From an uncultured Clostridia bacterium (GTDB lineage: Bacteria; Bacillota; Clostridia; Oscillospirales; Butyricicoccaceae): a stretch of DNA of 28,041 nt. A model generated the notes under the pieces. The model saw only the letters and a program-made list of their open reading frames with translations, was not told the DNA's origin and searched no databases. The stretch is from NCBI GenBank assembly GCA_947856675.1, contig CANUCM010000019.1, forward strand, positions 1 to 28,041, written 5' to 3'. Position numbers and translations under genes: made by a program. This document shows, piece by piece, positions 13,814-23,086 of this stretch. Positions within the stretch are counted from its first letter, which is position 1, and the number at the start of each line of letters is the position of its first letter.

Positions 13814-14646
13814 TCGGCGCTGCCCGCCCGGAGGACAAGGCGGCTGTCATGGAAGTGTACCGGGCGTGCTTTCCGGGAGAGGAAGGGTTTTGCCGCTTTT
13901 TCTTTGACAATGTTTACCGGCCGGACAATACATTGGTCTGCCGCGTGGAAGGGAAGCTGGCTGCATCGGTGCAGCTTTTGCCGGTCCGTCTGCGCCTCGG
14001 CGGGGCTGTCGTGCCGGCAACTTACATTTACGCGGCGGGGACGCTGCCGCAATTTCGCAGCCGCGGCCTGATGAGCCGGCTGCTGCGCCGCAGCTTTGAA
14101 GTGTCGGCCGCACGGGGTGACGAGCTGTCGGTGCTCATTGTGCAGCAGCCGTCGCTGCTTGCGTATTACGCGCGGCTTGGTTATCGGGCGGTGTTTGCCA
14201 GAGAGTGTTTCCGGGTTTCGGCGGACGGCGGCACAGCGCAGCCGAGGTACATGCGCCCGGAGGACTGGCGCGCGGCGGATGCGCTGTATGAAGACGCCCA
14301 GACGGGGCTGCACGCTGTGCGGGCGGAGAAAGACTGGCAGATTATCCTGCGTCAGTATGGTGAAGACGCCTGGGTATTGACGGACGACGCAGGCGCTGTG
14401 ACGGCGTTTGCGCTGACGGAAGAGCTGAAGGACGGGGTGCTGCATGCCACGGAAGCGCTCGGCGGGCAAAGCCGGGAGCTGATGGCGGCGCTGGCGGCCC
14501 GGAAGGGTGCGCAGGCGGCGGAATGGTTTGCACCGGTGTGCGCGGCTGCTGAGGAAAACGGCTGTGCACGGGCCCTGACACAGAACGGGGAGCGGCTCTT
14601 GCAGCAGATGCGGGGCTGCGGATATCTGAATGTGCTGTTCAACTAA
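13810..14646 (+). CDS. GNAT family N-acetyltransferase
   Basis: A 278-residue protein with a GNAT domain in the first half: VMEVYRACFPGEEGFCRFFFDNVY, then VQLLPVRLRL and YIYAAGTLPQFRSRGLMSRLLRRS. The last holds the acetyl-CoA pyrophosphate loop (Q-x-R-x-x-G-x-M/A). The later half resembles the second lobe of Eis-like acetyltransferases but lacks a clear motif. The start is GTG at 13810 overlapping the DUF2156 stop (GTGA). The substrate is unknown. It is one of two acyltransferase-fold proteins encoded in tandem. Confidence 0.88.
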   Translation: MIGAARPEDKAAVMEVYRACFPGEEGFCRFFFDNVYRPDNTLVCRVEGKLAASVQLLPVRLRLGGAVVPATYIYAAGTLPQFRSRGLMSRLLRRSFEVSAARGDELSVLIVQQPSLLAYYARLGYRAVFARECFRVSADGGTAQPRYMRPEDWRAADALYEDAQTGLHAVRAEKDWQIILRQYGEDAWVLTDDAGAVTAFALTEELKDGVLHATEALGGQSRELMAALAARKGAQAAEWFAPVCAAAEENGCARALTQNGERLLQQMRGCGYLNVLFN

Positions 14647-14667
14647 TCCGAAAAGGAAGGTTCTGCT

Positions 14668-15552
14668 TTGAAAAAAGACAACACGTCCCTGGCTGCGGCG
14701 TTTATGCCGGCTTTGTGCATGGCGCTGCTGATGGGGTTTGAGGCCCTTGCGGAGCGGGGCAAATTGCCCGGGGGCTTATCGGTGGCTGCTGCGGTGGAGA
14801 GTGCGGTGTTTCTCGTTCCCTTTGGGATACTGCTTTTGCTGCGGCGTTTGTGCGGGCAGGAAAAGCCGGCACTTCGCCTGGGCAGGGCGCCGAGACATAC
14901 GCGAAGCTTTACGCTGTTTTTGTCGCTTGCAACGCCGATAGGCGCATTTCTTCTGAACTGCCTGGTCGGCGCCCTGGGAGGCCAGGCGGTCGGGAAACAG
15001 CAGGGCGCCCTGGCACTGCAGCAGTACATGGGCGGGCAGGGAATCTGGCTGGCGCTGGTTGTGACAGCGGTTTTGCCCGCATTTGCCGAGGAGCTGTTTT
15101 TCCGCTCGGCGCTGCAGGGGTTTATCGAGAGCGCCGGTACGGGCACAGCCATTTTGTTTACATCGCTCAGCTTTGCCATGGTTCACGGAAGCCCGTCCAA
15201 CTTTGCGGGGCCGCTGGCGGCCGGAATGGTCTTCGGATATCTCAGCGCGGCGCTGGGATCGGTGTGGCCGGCAGTGTTTGCCCACCTTGTGAGCAATCTG
15301 TATGCCTGGGGAATCGCTTATTTTTCAGAAGTCTATGAGGCGTTCAGCCTGTGGAACTATTTTGTCGTCGCCAATGTCGTGTGCTTCTGCATTTTGCTGT
15401 ATCTGGCCATGCGAAGCCTTGAAAAGCTGATAGAGAAAGGGCAGATCCCGCGTTTTAAACGAGGCGGGATTGAGAAAACGGTGTTCACTTTTTTGTCGCC
15501 GGGATTTTTGCTGCTGGTGCTGCTGTTCTTTCTCGAGTCCTTTTATCTGTAA
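14668..15552 (+). CDS. CPBP family intramembrane metalloprotease
   Basis: A 294-residue membrane protein with about seven or eight hydrophobic helices. It carries all three CPBP (CAAX protease/Abi) motifs: AEELFFRSALQG (the EExxxR motif), SFAMVHGS, and FAHLVSNLYA (the HxxxN motif). These residues bind zinc and form the active site in the Rce1-like fold. The substrate is unknown. The start is TTG at 14668 with AAGGAAGG 7 nt before it; no ATG lies closer. It sits 21 bp after the GNAT gene and 12 bp before mltG. Confidence 0.92.
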   Translation: MKKDNTSLAAAFMPALCMALLMGFEALAERGKLPGGLSVAAAVESAVFLVPFGILLLLRRLCGQEKPALRLGRAPRHTRSFTLFLSLATPIGAFLLNCLVGALGGQAVGKQQGALALQQYMGGQGIWLALVVTAVLPAFAEELFFRSALQGFIESAGTGTAILFTSLSFAMVHGSPSNFAGPLAAGMVFGYLSAALGSVWPAVFAHLVSNLYAWGIAYFSEVYEAFSLWNYFVVANVVCFCILLYLAMRSLEKLIEKGQIPRFKRGGIEKTVFTFLSPGFLLLVLLFFLESFYL

Positions 15553-15564
15553 CGGAGGGTTACT

Positions 15565-16683
15565 ATGGAACCGGTCAAACGCAATACACATCGTTCGGAA
15601 AACAGCCGGCCGGCGCGGTCCGGGACGCAGAAACGGAAAAAGAAGCGCTCTGCCGCTTTTGGCAGCGCTTTGAGCTATATTTTGCTGGTGTTGGGCGTGT
15701 CCTTTATCCTGTCCGCCGCAGCCATTTTGATAGCAAACGACATGTTTGCGCTCGTCAAGGAAGAGAAAACCGTAACCATTGAGTTCGATGAGGATCTGAA
15801 GCCCGGAGATATGGGCGCGCTTTTAAAAGAAAACGGGCTGATTCGGTATAAGAGCATGTTTGCGCTGTTCGCCAAGCTCAAGCACATTGACTCGTTTTCC
15901 AAAGGGACCTTCCAGCTGGATGCCACAATGGACTACGGACAGATGATCGGGGTTTTGCAGCGATCTTCCACCTATCAGGAAACGGTGATGGTGACCATTC
16001 CGGAGGGCTATACCATCGCGCAGATAGCAGAGCTGATGGAAAAAGCACGGGTGTGCGGCAGTGATGATTTTATTGAAACAGCCAACACCTATGATTTCTC
16101 CCACGAGATGCTTGCGGATGTCCCCATGGTGGAAAACCGGCTGGAGGGCTATCTGTTCCCCGATACCTATGAGTTTTATGTCAATGACAAGCCCGTCAAT
16201 GTCATCAACAAAATGCTGAACAACTTTGTCAACAAGTACACCGATGAGATGATTAAGATCACCGAGGAGAACGGGATGACCATTGCCGAGGTCGTCAATA
16301 TCGCTTCGCTGATCGAACGCGAATGCAAGGTGGCCGATGAACAGACCCGGATTTCCGGCGTCATTCACAACCGGCTGAACCACAGCGATGCCTTCCCCTA
16401 TCTCGACATTGACGCCACGCTGCTGTATGTCATCGGTCACAAGGAAGAGCTGACCGAGGAAGACCTTCAGACCGATACACCGTACAATACACGGCTTTAC
16501 AAGGGGCTGCCGCCCACGGCCATCTGCAATCCGGGCATCGGCGCGCTGCTGGCGGCCATGCAGCCGGAGGAACACGATTATTACTATTATGTCGCAAATC
16601 CTGAAACCGGCGCTCATGTGTTCAGCCGCACGCTGGAGGAGCACAACGCGGCCGTTGAGGAAATGCGCAAGCTGGAACAGTGA
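15565..16683 (+). CDS. mltG: Endolytic murein transglycosylase MltG
   Basis: MltG cuts nascent glycan strands inside the chain and is thought to end glycan elongation. The 372-residue protein has a basic cytoplasmic head (1-33), one membrane helix (about 34-57), a LysM-like subdomain (about 68-140) and the YceG catalytic domain. The catalytic Glu is E251 in NIASLIERE, matching E. coli E218. EGYLFPDTYEF, YNTRLYKGLPPTAICNPG and YYYVANPETGAHVFSRTLEEHN are all conserved. ATG 15565 has GGAGGG about 7 nt upstream. It overlaps the U32 gene by 4 bp; in B. subtilis mltG (yrrL) is likewise next to the U32 genes. Confidence 0.97.
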   Translation: MEPVKRNTHRSENSRPARSGTQKRKKKRSAAFGSALSYILLVLGVSFILSAAAILIANDMFALVKEEKTVTIEFDEDLKPGDMGALLKENGLIRYKSMFALFAKLKHIDSFSKGTFQLDATMDYGQMIGVLQRSSTYQETVMVTIPEGYTIAQIAELMEKARVCGSDDFIETANTYDFSHEMLADVPMVENRLEGYLFPDTYEFYVNDKPVNVINKMLNNFVNKYTDEMIKITEENGMTIAEVVNIASLIERECKVADEQTRISGVIHNRLNHSDAFPYLDIDATLLYVIGHKEELTEEDLQTDTPYNTRLYKGLPPTAICNPGIGALLAAMQPEEHDYYYYVANPETGAHVFSRTLEEHNAAVEEMRKLEQ

Positions 16684-17894
16684 GTACCGGAGTGAAAAAA
16701 GCCGAGCTGCTCGCGCCGGCCGGCGATATGGAAAAGCTGCGGTATGCCGTCGCTTTCGGCGCCGATGCGGTCTACCTGTCGGGGCAAAAATTCGGCATGC
16801 GCGCGGCCGCCGGGAACTTTGACGAGCAGCAGCTGCTCGAAGCGGTGGCGTACTGCCACGCCCGCGGCGTTCAGGTGTTTGTCACCGTCAATATCATGCC
16901 CAGGCCGGGCGATTTGGCAGAGCTGCCCCGGGCCATCGATGTGATTGCCGCGTCGGGTGCGGATGCAGTGATTGTTGCAGACGCCGGTGTTCTGGCGCTG
17001 GTGCGTGAGCGGGCGCCCGGTCTGCGCATTCATGTCAGCACGCAGGCCAATGTGCTCAATCAGGCGGCGGCCTGCCAGTGGCACCGGATGGGCGCATCGC
17101 GCATTGTGCTGGCAAGGGAGCTTTCGCTTGAGGAAATCGCAGCGATTCGCCGCGCGGTGCCAAAGGAGCTGGAGCTCGAGGTGTTTGCGCACGGTTCGAT
17201 GTGCATGGCATATTCCGGCCGCTGTGTTCTGTCCAACTATATGACGGGCAGGGACGCAAACCGCGGCGCCTGCGCGCAGCCCTGCCGCTGGAAGTACAGC
17301 CTGATGGAGGAAAAGCGGCCGGGACAGTATTTTCCGGTGGAGGAGTCCGGCGAAGGCACATTTATTTTGAGCGCACAGGATCTGTGCATGGTCGAATACA
17401 TTCCGCAGCTGCTGGAAGCCGGTGTCGACAGTCTGAAGCTGGAGGGGCGCGCCAAGACGTTTTATTATACGGCGGTGGTGACCCATGCATACCGCCGCGC
17501 GCTGGATGCGGCGCTGCAGGGGCAGGCTTTTCCCGGGCAGGCGCTGGAGGAGCTGCAGAAGGTCAGTCACAGGGAATATTCCACCGGCTTTTATTTCGGC
17601 CCTGCCCGCCAGCAGTATCGGGACGGATATATCAGGGAATGGGATGTCTGCGCCTGTGTCATATCGTGCGGGCCGGACGGCCGTGCCGTACTGCAGCAGA
17701 AAAACAAATGCGCGCAGGGCGACTGCGTCGAACTGCTTGCGCCGGGTCGTGATGTGCAGCCTTTTACGCTGGGGACTCTTTGGGATGCGGACGGGCAGGT
17801 GCTCGACTGCGCCCGGCATCCGATGATGTACTTTGAAACCATGCTCCCGGCGTATGCGCCGCCTTTTTCGCTGATTCGAAAGAAAATTCAATGA
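16680..17894 (+). CDS. Peptidase U32 family protein, TrhP-like
   Basis: A 404-residue U32 protein. Motifs: ELLAPAGDMEKLRYAVAFGADAVYLSG at the start, HVSTQANVLN, the FAHGSMCMAYSGRC signature, and four conserved cysteines C175, C182, C198 and C202 expected to bind an iron-sulfur cluster. SLKLEGRAKTFYYTAVVT follows. In E. coli and B. subtilis U32 proteins of this type (TrhP, YrrN/YrrO) are needed for prephenate-dependent hydroxylation of tRNA uridine 34, so a tRNA-modification role is likelier than proteolysis. The start is GTG 16680 (overlapping the mltG stop, GTGA); GTG 16692 is an alternative. alaS follows by 15 bp, fitting a translation role. Confidence 0.93.
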   Translation: MSTGVKKAELLAPAGDMEKLRYAVAFGADAVYLSGQKFGMRAAAGNFDEQQLLEAVAYCHARGVQVFVTVNIMPRPGDLAELPRAIDVIAASGADAVIVADAGVLALVRERAPGLRIHVSTQANVLNQAAACQWHRMGASRIVLARELSLEEIAAIRRAVPKELELEVFAHGSMCMAYSGRCVLSNYMTGRDANRGACAQPCRWKYSLMEEKRPGQYFPVEESGEGTFILSAQDLCMVEYIPQLLEAGVDSLKLEGRAKTFYYTAVVTHAYRRALDAALQGQAFPGQALEELQKVSHREYSTGFYFGPARQQYRDGYIREWDVCACVISCGPDGRAVLQQKNKCAQGDCVELLAPGRDVQPFTLGTLWDADGQVLDCARHPMMYFETMLPAYAPPFSLIRKKIQ

Positions 17895-17909
17895 AGGAAT
17901 GATGGATAG

Positions 17910-20549
17910 ATGGAAAACCTCGGACTGAATGAACTGCGTGAAAAATTTTTGAGCTTTTTTGAGAGCAAGGGGCATTACCGCCTCAAAAGCTACCCGCTGA
18001 TTCCGCAGAACGACAATTCCCTGCTGCTTATCAATGCGGGTATGGCTCCGCTCAAGCCGTTCTTTACGGGCGAGCAGACGCCGCCGGCACCCCGTGCCAC
18101 TTCGTGCCAGAAGTGCATCCGTACGCCTGACATTGAAAGCGTCGGCAAGGACGACCGGCACGGCACGTATTTTGAGATGCTGGGCAACTTTTCCTTTGGC
18201 GATTACTTTAAAAAAGAGGCGTGCACCTGGGCGTGGGAGTTTGTCACACAGGTTTTGAAAATGCCGGCAGAGCGGCTGTATCCGTCGGTGTTTTTGGAAG
18301 ACGACGAGGCATATGACATCTGGACGCGCGTAGTGGGAGTAGATCCGTCGCATGTTGTGCGCCTGGGGCGCGAAGACAACTTCTGGGAGATCGGATCGGG
18401 ACCCTGCGGGCCGTGCTCGGAAATTTATTTTGACCGCGGCGAGCAATACGGCTGCGGAAGCCCTGACTGCGCGCCGGGGTGCGAGTGCGACCGGTATGTG
18501 GAGTTCTGGAACCTGGTATTTACGCAGTTCAGCTCGGACGGGAAGGGGAATTACACCCCGCTGGAAAAGAAGAATATAGACACCGGTCTGGGTCTTGAAC
18601 GTCTTGCCTGCATCATGCAGAACACACAGTCCATCTTCGACATTGACACCATTAAGAAAATCCGTGACCATGTATCGGCCATAACGGGGGTGGAATACGG
18701 ACGTGACGCGAAAAGCGACGTGTCCATCCGCATTATTACAGACCATGCCCGCTCGGTCACCATGATGGTGTGCGACGGGGTCATGCCGTCCAACGCGGGC
18801 CGCGGCTATGTGCTGCGCAGGCTTTTGCGCAGAGCGGCGCGGCACGGGCGGCTTCTCGGCGTTGCACGTCCGTTTTTGTATGAGCTGTGCGAGACGGTCA
18901 TTGAGGAAAACGAAGGCGCTTACCCAGAGCTTCGCGAAAAGGAAGCCTTTATCAAGACCGTGATCCGCACGGAAGAGGAGCGGTTTAACGATACGATTGA
19001 AAGCGGGCTTGTCAAGCTGGAGGACATGATGGCGTCGCTGCGGGAGCAGAGCCGCAGTGAGCTTTCCGGAGAAGATGCGTTCCGCCTGTATGACACCGAC
19101 GGATTCCCCATCGACCTGACGGAGGAAATCCTGCAGGAGCAGGGCTTTACGGTGGATCGCGCGGCGTTTGACAAGCTGATGAACGAGCAGCGCGTGCGCG
19201 CAAAAAAAGCGCGCGGCAATACGTCGGAGCTCGGCTGGGAAGGTGAGGAAGTTTCGCTCAGCGACATCCCCGTGACCCGTTTTTCCGGATATGCCGGAAC
19301 AAGCGGTCAGGGCCGCATTGTGGGGATGATAGGCGCGGGAGAACTGGTTTCCGCGGCGCAGGCCGGTGAAGAGGTGACGCTGTTTGTCAGCGACACGCCG
19401 TTTTATGCCGAAAGCGGCGGGCAGAGCGGGGATACGGGCCGGCTGTGCACGGAAAGCGGCAGCGCTGTCATTACAGAAACCCATAAAACGCCCGACGGAA
19501 AGTTTATGCATAAGGCGAAGGTGACCGATGGGACGCTTCAGCTCGGACAAAATGCGAAGCTCGAGGTTGACGCCGTCCGCCGCGCTGCCATTATGAGAGC
19601 GCACTCGGCAACGCACTTGCTGCAAAAAGCCCTGCGGACCGTGCTGGGCGAGCATGTGGAACAGGCCGGTTCGCTGGTGGAGCCGGACAAGCTGAGGTTT
19701 GACTTTACGCATTTCGCCGCAGTATCGCCCGATCAGCTCCTTACGGTGGAAAATCTGGTCAATGATGTGATTTTGAGCGACCTGCCCGTCGATGTGCGTG
19801 AGATGCCCATTGACGAGGCCAAGAAGCTGGGGGCAATGGCGTTGTTTGGTGAAAAATACGGCAGCACTGTCCGCGTGGTTTCAATGGGGAATTTCTCACT
19901 CGAGCTGTGCGGCGGCACGCATGTGTCCAATACAGCTAAAATCGGCGGGCTCAAAATCGTGTCGGAAACGTCGGTTGCGGCCGGTGTGCGCCGTATTGAG
20001 GCGTTTTGCGGCAAAGGCATGCTGGGGCTGATGTATGAAATGGACAGCGCCCTGAATACGGCGGCGCAGTCTTTGAAAACGACACCGGCCGATCTGGTGC
20101 GCAAGGCGGCGCAGGTGACGGCGGATCTGCGTGAGCTGACCCATAAAAATGAAGAGCTGAGCGCCAAGCTGGCCCGGTTCCGCGCGGTTGAGCTGCTGAA
20201 CTTTGCCAAAGCGGCCGGCAGTGTGAATGTGCTGGCTGTCAGGGTAGACGAAACAAGCGCCGAGGCGCTTCGCAGCCTGAGCGATTCCATCCGCGACCGG
20301 GCTCCCAACATGGTGGCGGTGCTGGCCATGGTCACACCGGAAGGAAAAGTTCAGTTTGCGGCGGCGTGCGGTACGGAAGCGGTGAAAAAAGGCGCGCATG
20401 CGGGCAACATCGTCCGCGAGCTGGCCAAGCAGTGCGGCGGCGGCGGCGGCGGGCGCCCTGACAGCGCGACAGCCGGCGGCCGGGATGCGTCCAAGCTGGA
20501 AGAGGCGCTGGAATCGGTCAACAACCTTGTCGAAACTATGCTGAAGTGA
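17910..20549 (+). CDS. alaS: Alanine--tRNA ligase
   Basis: AlaRS charges tRNA-Ala and edits mischarged Ser/Gly. The full-length 879-residue enzyme has, in order: the class II catalytic core (LREKFLSFFESKGHYRLKSYPL, MAPLKPFF, EMLGNFSFGDYFKKEA, GIGSGPCGPCSE-like), the tRNA-binding middle, the editing domain with zinc ligands HSATH (near 571-575) and CGGTHV, and the C-Ala domain ending in a glycine-rich GGGGGGRPDSATAGG segment. The six glycines are encoded by a GGC-repeat near 20437-20453. No T-box leader is present because the gene is 15 bp after U32. ATG 17910 has a weak GAAGGAATG purine run upstream. Confidence 0.98.
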   Translation: MENLGLNELREKFLSFFESKGHYRLKSYPLIPQNDNSLLLINAGMAPLKPFFTGEQTPPAPRATSCQKCIRTPDIESVGKDDRHGTYFEMLGNFSFGDYFKKEACTWAWEFVTQVLKMPAERLYPSVFLEDDEAYDIWTRVVGVDPSHVVRLGREDNFWEIGSGPCGPCSEIYFDRGEQYGCGSPDCAPGCECDRYVEFWNLVFTQFSSDGKGNYTPLEKKNIDTGLGLERLACIMQNTQSIFDIDTIKKIRDHVSAITGVEYGRDAKSDVSIRIITDHARSVTMMVCDGVMPSNAGRGYVLRRLLRRAARHGRLLGVARPFLYELCETVIEENEGAYPELREKEAFIKTVIRTEEERFNDTIESGLVKLEDMMASLREQSRSELSGEDAFRLYDTDGFPIDLTEEILQEQGFTVDRAAFDKLMNEQRVRAKKARGNTSELGWEGEEVSLSDIPVTRFSGYAGTSGQGRIVGMIGAGELVSAAQAGEEVTLFVSDTPFYAESGGQSGDTGRLCTESGSAVITETHKTPDGKFMHKAKVTDGTLQLGQNAKLEVDAVRRAAIMRAHSATHLLQKALRTVLGEHVEQAGSLVEPDKLRFDFTHFAAVSPDQLLTVENLVNDVILSDLPVDVREMPIDEAKKLGAMALFGEKYGSTVRVVSMGNFSLELCGGTHVSNTAKIGGLKIVSETSVAAGVRRIEAFCGKGMLGLMYEMDSALNTAAQSLKTTPADLVRKAAQVTADLRELTHKNEELSAKLARFRAVELLNFAKAAGSVNVLAVRVDETSAEALRSLSDSIRDRAPNMVAVLAMVTPEGKVQFAAACGTEAVKKGAHAGNIVRELAKQCGGGGGGRPDSATAGGRDASKLEEALESVNNLVETMLK

Positions 20550-20558
20550 GGGAAAACA

Positions 20559-20897
20559 ATGGATTGCGTGTTTTGTAAAATTGTAGCAGGCGAAATCCCT
20601 TCGAAGAAGCTGTATGAGGACGAGCAGGTCTATGCCTTTTATGACATTGCACCCGCGGCGCCCGTGCATTTTCTGGTCATTCCCAAATCGCACGAGCTGA
20701 CCTGCGCCGCCGACATCAATGAGCAGAACAGCGAAATCGTCGCGCACATTTTTTCGGTGATTTCGCGCCTTGTGCGGGAGCTTGGCATTGAAAACGGCTT
20801 TCGTGTCGTAACCAACTGCGGTGAGCCGGCGGGACAGACGGTGCATCATCTGCATTTTCATGTGCTGGCCGGAGGCGATTTGGGCGCGATGGCCTGA
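20559..20897 (+). CDS. HIT (HINT-type) nucleotide hydrolase
   Basis: A 112-residue histidine-triad protein, standard HINT size. It begins MDCVFCKIVAGEIPSKKLYED, with CxxC metal ligands at 3 and 6, and ends with the triad HHLHFHVLAGGDLG (H97, H99, H101). Family members hydrolyse nucleoside phosphoramidates and aminoacyl-AMP, a plausible clean-up activity next to alaS. A weak GAGGGAAA site precedes ATG 20559, 9 bp after alaS. The downstream comEC-like gene begins 2 bp after the stop. Confidence 0.95.
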   Translation: MDCVFCKIVAGEIPSKKLYEDEQVYAFYDIAPAAPVHFLVIPKSHELTCAADINEQNSEIVAHIFSVISRLVRELGIENGFRVVTNCGEPAGQTVHHLHFHVLAGGDLGAMA

Positions 20898-20899
20898 AT

Positions 20900-23086
20900 A
20901 TGACGGGCACAGAGCGGCGGAGCAGAACAGAGCAGCCCAGAAGGCTGCTTTGTTTCTCTGCCGCTTTTTGTGCGCCGTGTTTTGTGTTTGCTCTGGCCGG
21001 TGAGCTGGGGAGCGCAAACACGCTTGCCTTGACCGCCGCGTGTGCGGCAGTGCTGCAGGCGCTGTGGCTGATACGCAGCCGCCGCGCCGACATGGTCACA
21101 GCAGGCCTGTGTGTCGGCGTGGTGTTTTCGGTGCTCTTTTCTCTTGTTGTGCTCCGTCCGCCGCAGCAGTGGGACGGAAAGGGAGCTGTGCTGAGCGTGG
21201 AGCTGACCGAGCGCGCCGTAGGGTATGCCACATACGGTACAGCGCGCGGAAACCTGCTCAGCATTAACGGCAGTCCGGCGCGCGGGAGTGTTTGGGTGTA
21301 TCTGACCGACGGCTCTCCGGATCTTGCCCCTGGCAATGTCATTACATTTACAGGCCTTGTGCAGCAGTCCACACGCAAACCGGACGGCGTATTCTGGACT
21401 GCGCGGCAGACGCAGCCTCTGCAGCTTGACACGGAGAGCAGGCCGTCGCTGCGCGCAAGGCTTTCCCTGTGGTCGGAAGCGGTGGGCCGGCGCGTGGATG
21501 CGCTGCTCGAGGGGGACAATGCAGGGCTTCTCAAAGCGCTGATTTGCGGGGACAAGCAGGGAATGAGCAGCGAGCTCCGCTCGGCGCTGAGCGTGAGCGG
21601 GCTGTCACACATCGCGGCGGTATCAGGCATGCATCTTTCCGTGCTGGCAGGCTTTGTATGCGCGCTGCTCGGCAAGCGCCTGGGCAGTGCGGCGGCTGTC
21701 CCGCTGATTTTGCTCTATGCGGGCCTGACAGGCTTTTCGCCTTCGGTCATGCGCGCTGCGGTCATGTGGCTGATGGCGATTGGCGCGTTCTTTGCCCGCA
21801 GGGAAAATGATTCGTTGACCGCCCTGTGCACGGCACTGATGGTTCTTGCGGCGGCAAACCCGTTTTCACTGCTGTCGCCGTCCCTGCTGCTGTCCTTTAC
21901 CGCAACGCTGGGAATCCTTTTGTTTTCGCCCGCAGTGCTGTCGTCGCTGCCTAAAATCAAAGGGCGCGGAATCGCGGCAAAAATCGGCCGTTATGTGACA
22001 CAGTGCACGGCGGTTTCGATTGCGGCTTCCGTCAGCGTACTGCCGGTGACGGCCGTGTTCTTTACGCGCATTTCCGTGCTTTCCGTGTTGTCCAGCCTGT
22101 TGGTGCTGTGGGCTGTTTCCCTCGCGATGACGCTGGGCATTGCCGTACTCGGATTGTCGCTGTTGTGGCCGTCCGGAGCGGCGGCAGCGGCACATTGGAT
22201 ACTCTCACCCGTTTTGGCCTATATTACGGGAGCAGCTCGGGTGCTCGGCGGCAATCCGGCGTTGACAGCCGGGGCAGAAAACCCGTATGTTCTGCTGGTT
22301 TTGGCTGTGCTGCTGGCCGTGCTCGTCGTGCTTCGGTGGCGCAGAGAACAAACGGCGCGCGTGCTTCCGGCCGCCGCAGCGCTGACGGCGCTCTGCCTTT
22401 TGCTGTCGCAGGCGGAGAGCTGTGCCGTGTCGCGGATTGCCATTTTGGACACCGGTGAAAGTGCTGTTTTGCTGGTGCAGTCTGCGGGGACAGTCGGTGT
22501 GGTCAACTGCGGCCTGAGTGCGGCGGGCATGAATGCCCGCCGGGTGGAAGACAATCTGTACCGATGGGGGTACGGCGGAGCGGACGAGCTGCTTGTCAGC
22601 GCGCCGGCGGCCCGGGCGGGCGGCGGTGTGCGTGAACTGTGCGAAGCAGTGCCAATCCTTCACAGCCTGGCGCCTTCCGGGAGCAGCGCGGAACCATGGG
22701 TTGATGCGGTCTATGAGGGAAGTGGCTGCCTGCAGTGGGGCTGCGCGCGTGTTGAACGGATTGCGTTGAGCGGACAATCCTGTGCAGTGCGTGTCATGCT
22801 GCCGTATCTCACGGTGCTGGATCTCACACAGACGGCAGCGGTGGACTATGTAACCTGCGAAAACGGTGCGGCACTGACCGGGGATGTGGTCATTGTGCGG
22901 GATGATTTTCTGCAGGAAGAGCCTGCATGCCGGCTGCTTTTGCACAACACAGGTTGTCAGGCTGTCGTGTGCGCTGATTCGGGGTATATGCCGGTGTCCG
23001 AACACAGCCTGGAGGGGGTTGATGTGTACAGCCTTTCGCAAAGGGAGCGCATTGAACTGAAATCACTGAACTGGCGGGTGAAATAA
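20900..23086 (+). CDS. ComEC/Rec2 family protein with degenerate nuclease domain
   Basis: ComEC forms the channel that carries single-stranded DNA into competent cells. This 728-residue protein has N-terminal hydrophobic helices and a soluble DUF4131-like region (about 85-190). The Competence domain follows (about 210-470) with LLKALICGDKQGMSSELRSALSVSGLSHIAAVSGMHL and SPSVMRAAVMWLMA. The C-terminal third aligns in layout with the metallo-beta-lactamase-like nuclease but lacks its motifs. DVGQGDS is DTGESA (about 518), and the THxHxDHxGG stretch is LVSAPAARAGGG (about 565-576). It is therefore probably a DNA channel without its own nuclease, or diverted to another role. It is placed before holA, as is usual. 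Confidence 0.88.
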   Translation: MTGTERRSRTEQPRRLLCFSAAFCAPCFVFALAGELGSANTLALTAACAAVLQALWLIRSRRADMVTAGLCVGVVFSVLFSLVVLRPPQQWDGKGAVLSVELTERAVGYATYGTARGNLLSINGSPARGSVWVYLTDGSPDLAPGNVITFTGLVQQSTRKPDGVFWTARQTQPLQLDTESRPSLRARLSLWSEAVGRRVDALLEGDNAGLLKALICGDKQGMSSELRSALSVSGLSHIAAVSGMHLSVLAGFVCALLGKRLGSAAAVPLILLYAGLTGFSPSVMRAAVMWLMAIGAFFARRENDSLTALCTALMVLAAANPFSLLSPSLLLSFTATLGILLFSPAVLSSLPKIKGRGIAAKIGRYVTQCTAVSIAASVSVLPVTAVFFTRISVLSVLSSLLVLWAVSLAMTLGIAVLGLSLLWPSGAAAAAHWILSPVLAYITGAARVLGGNPALTAGAENPYVLLVLAVLLAVLVVLRWRREQTARVLPAAAALTALCLLLSQAESCAVSRIAILDTGESAVLLVQSAGTVGVVNCGLSAAGMNARRVEDNLYRWGYGGADELLVSAPAARAGGGVRELCEAVPILHSLAPSGSSAEPWVDAVYEGSGCLQWGCARVERIALSGQSCAVRVMLPYLTVLDLTQTAAVDYVTCENGAALTGDVVIVRDDFLQEEPACRLLLHNTGCQAVVCADSGYMPVSEHSLEGVDVYSLSQRERIELKSLNWRVK

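Noticed and set aside
16614..19712. 1032-residue minus-strand ORF antisense to mltG, U32 and alaS
   Set aside because: It is a shadow frame in GC-rich coding DNA. The plus strand carries three unmistakable genes there, and the antisense product is Arg/His/Ala-rich without any motif or ribosome binding site.
20437..20460. GGC-repeat tract in alaS as a possible unstable microsatellite
   Set aside because: It encodes the conserved glycine-rich segment of the AlaRS C-Ala domain, so it is ordinary for the family.
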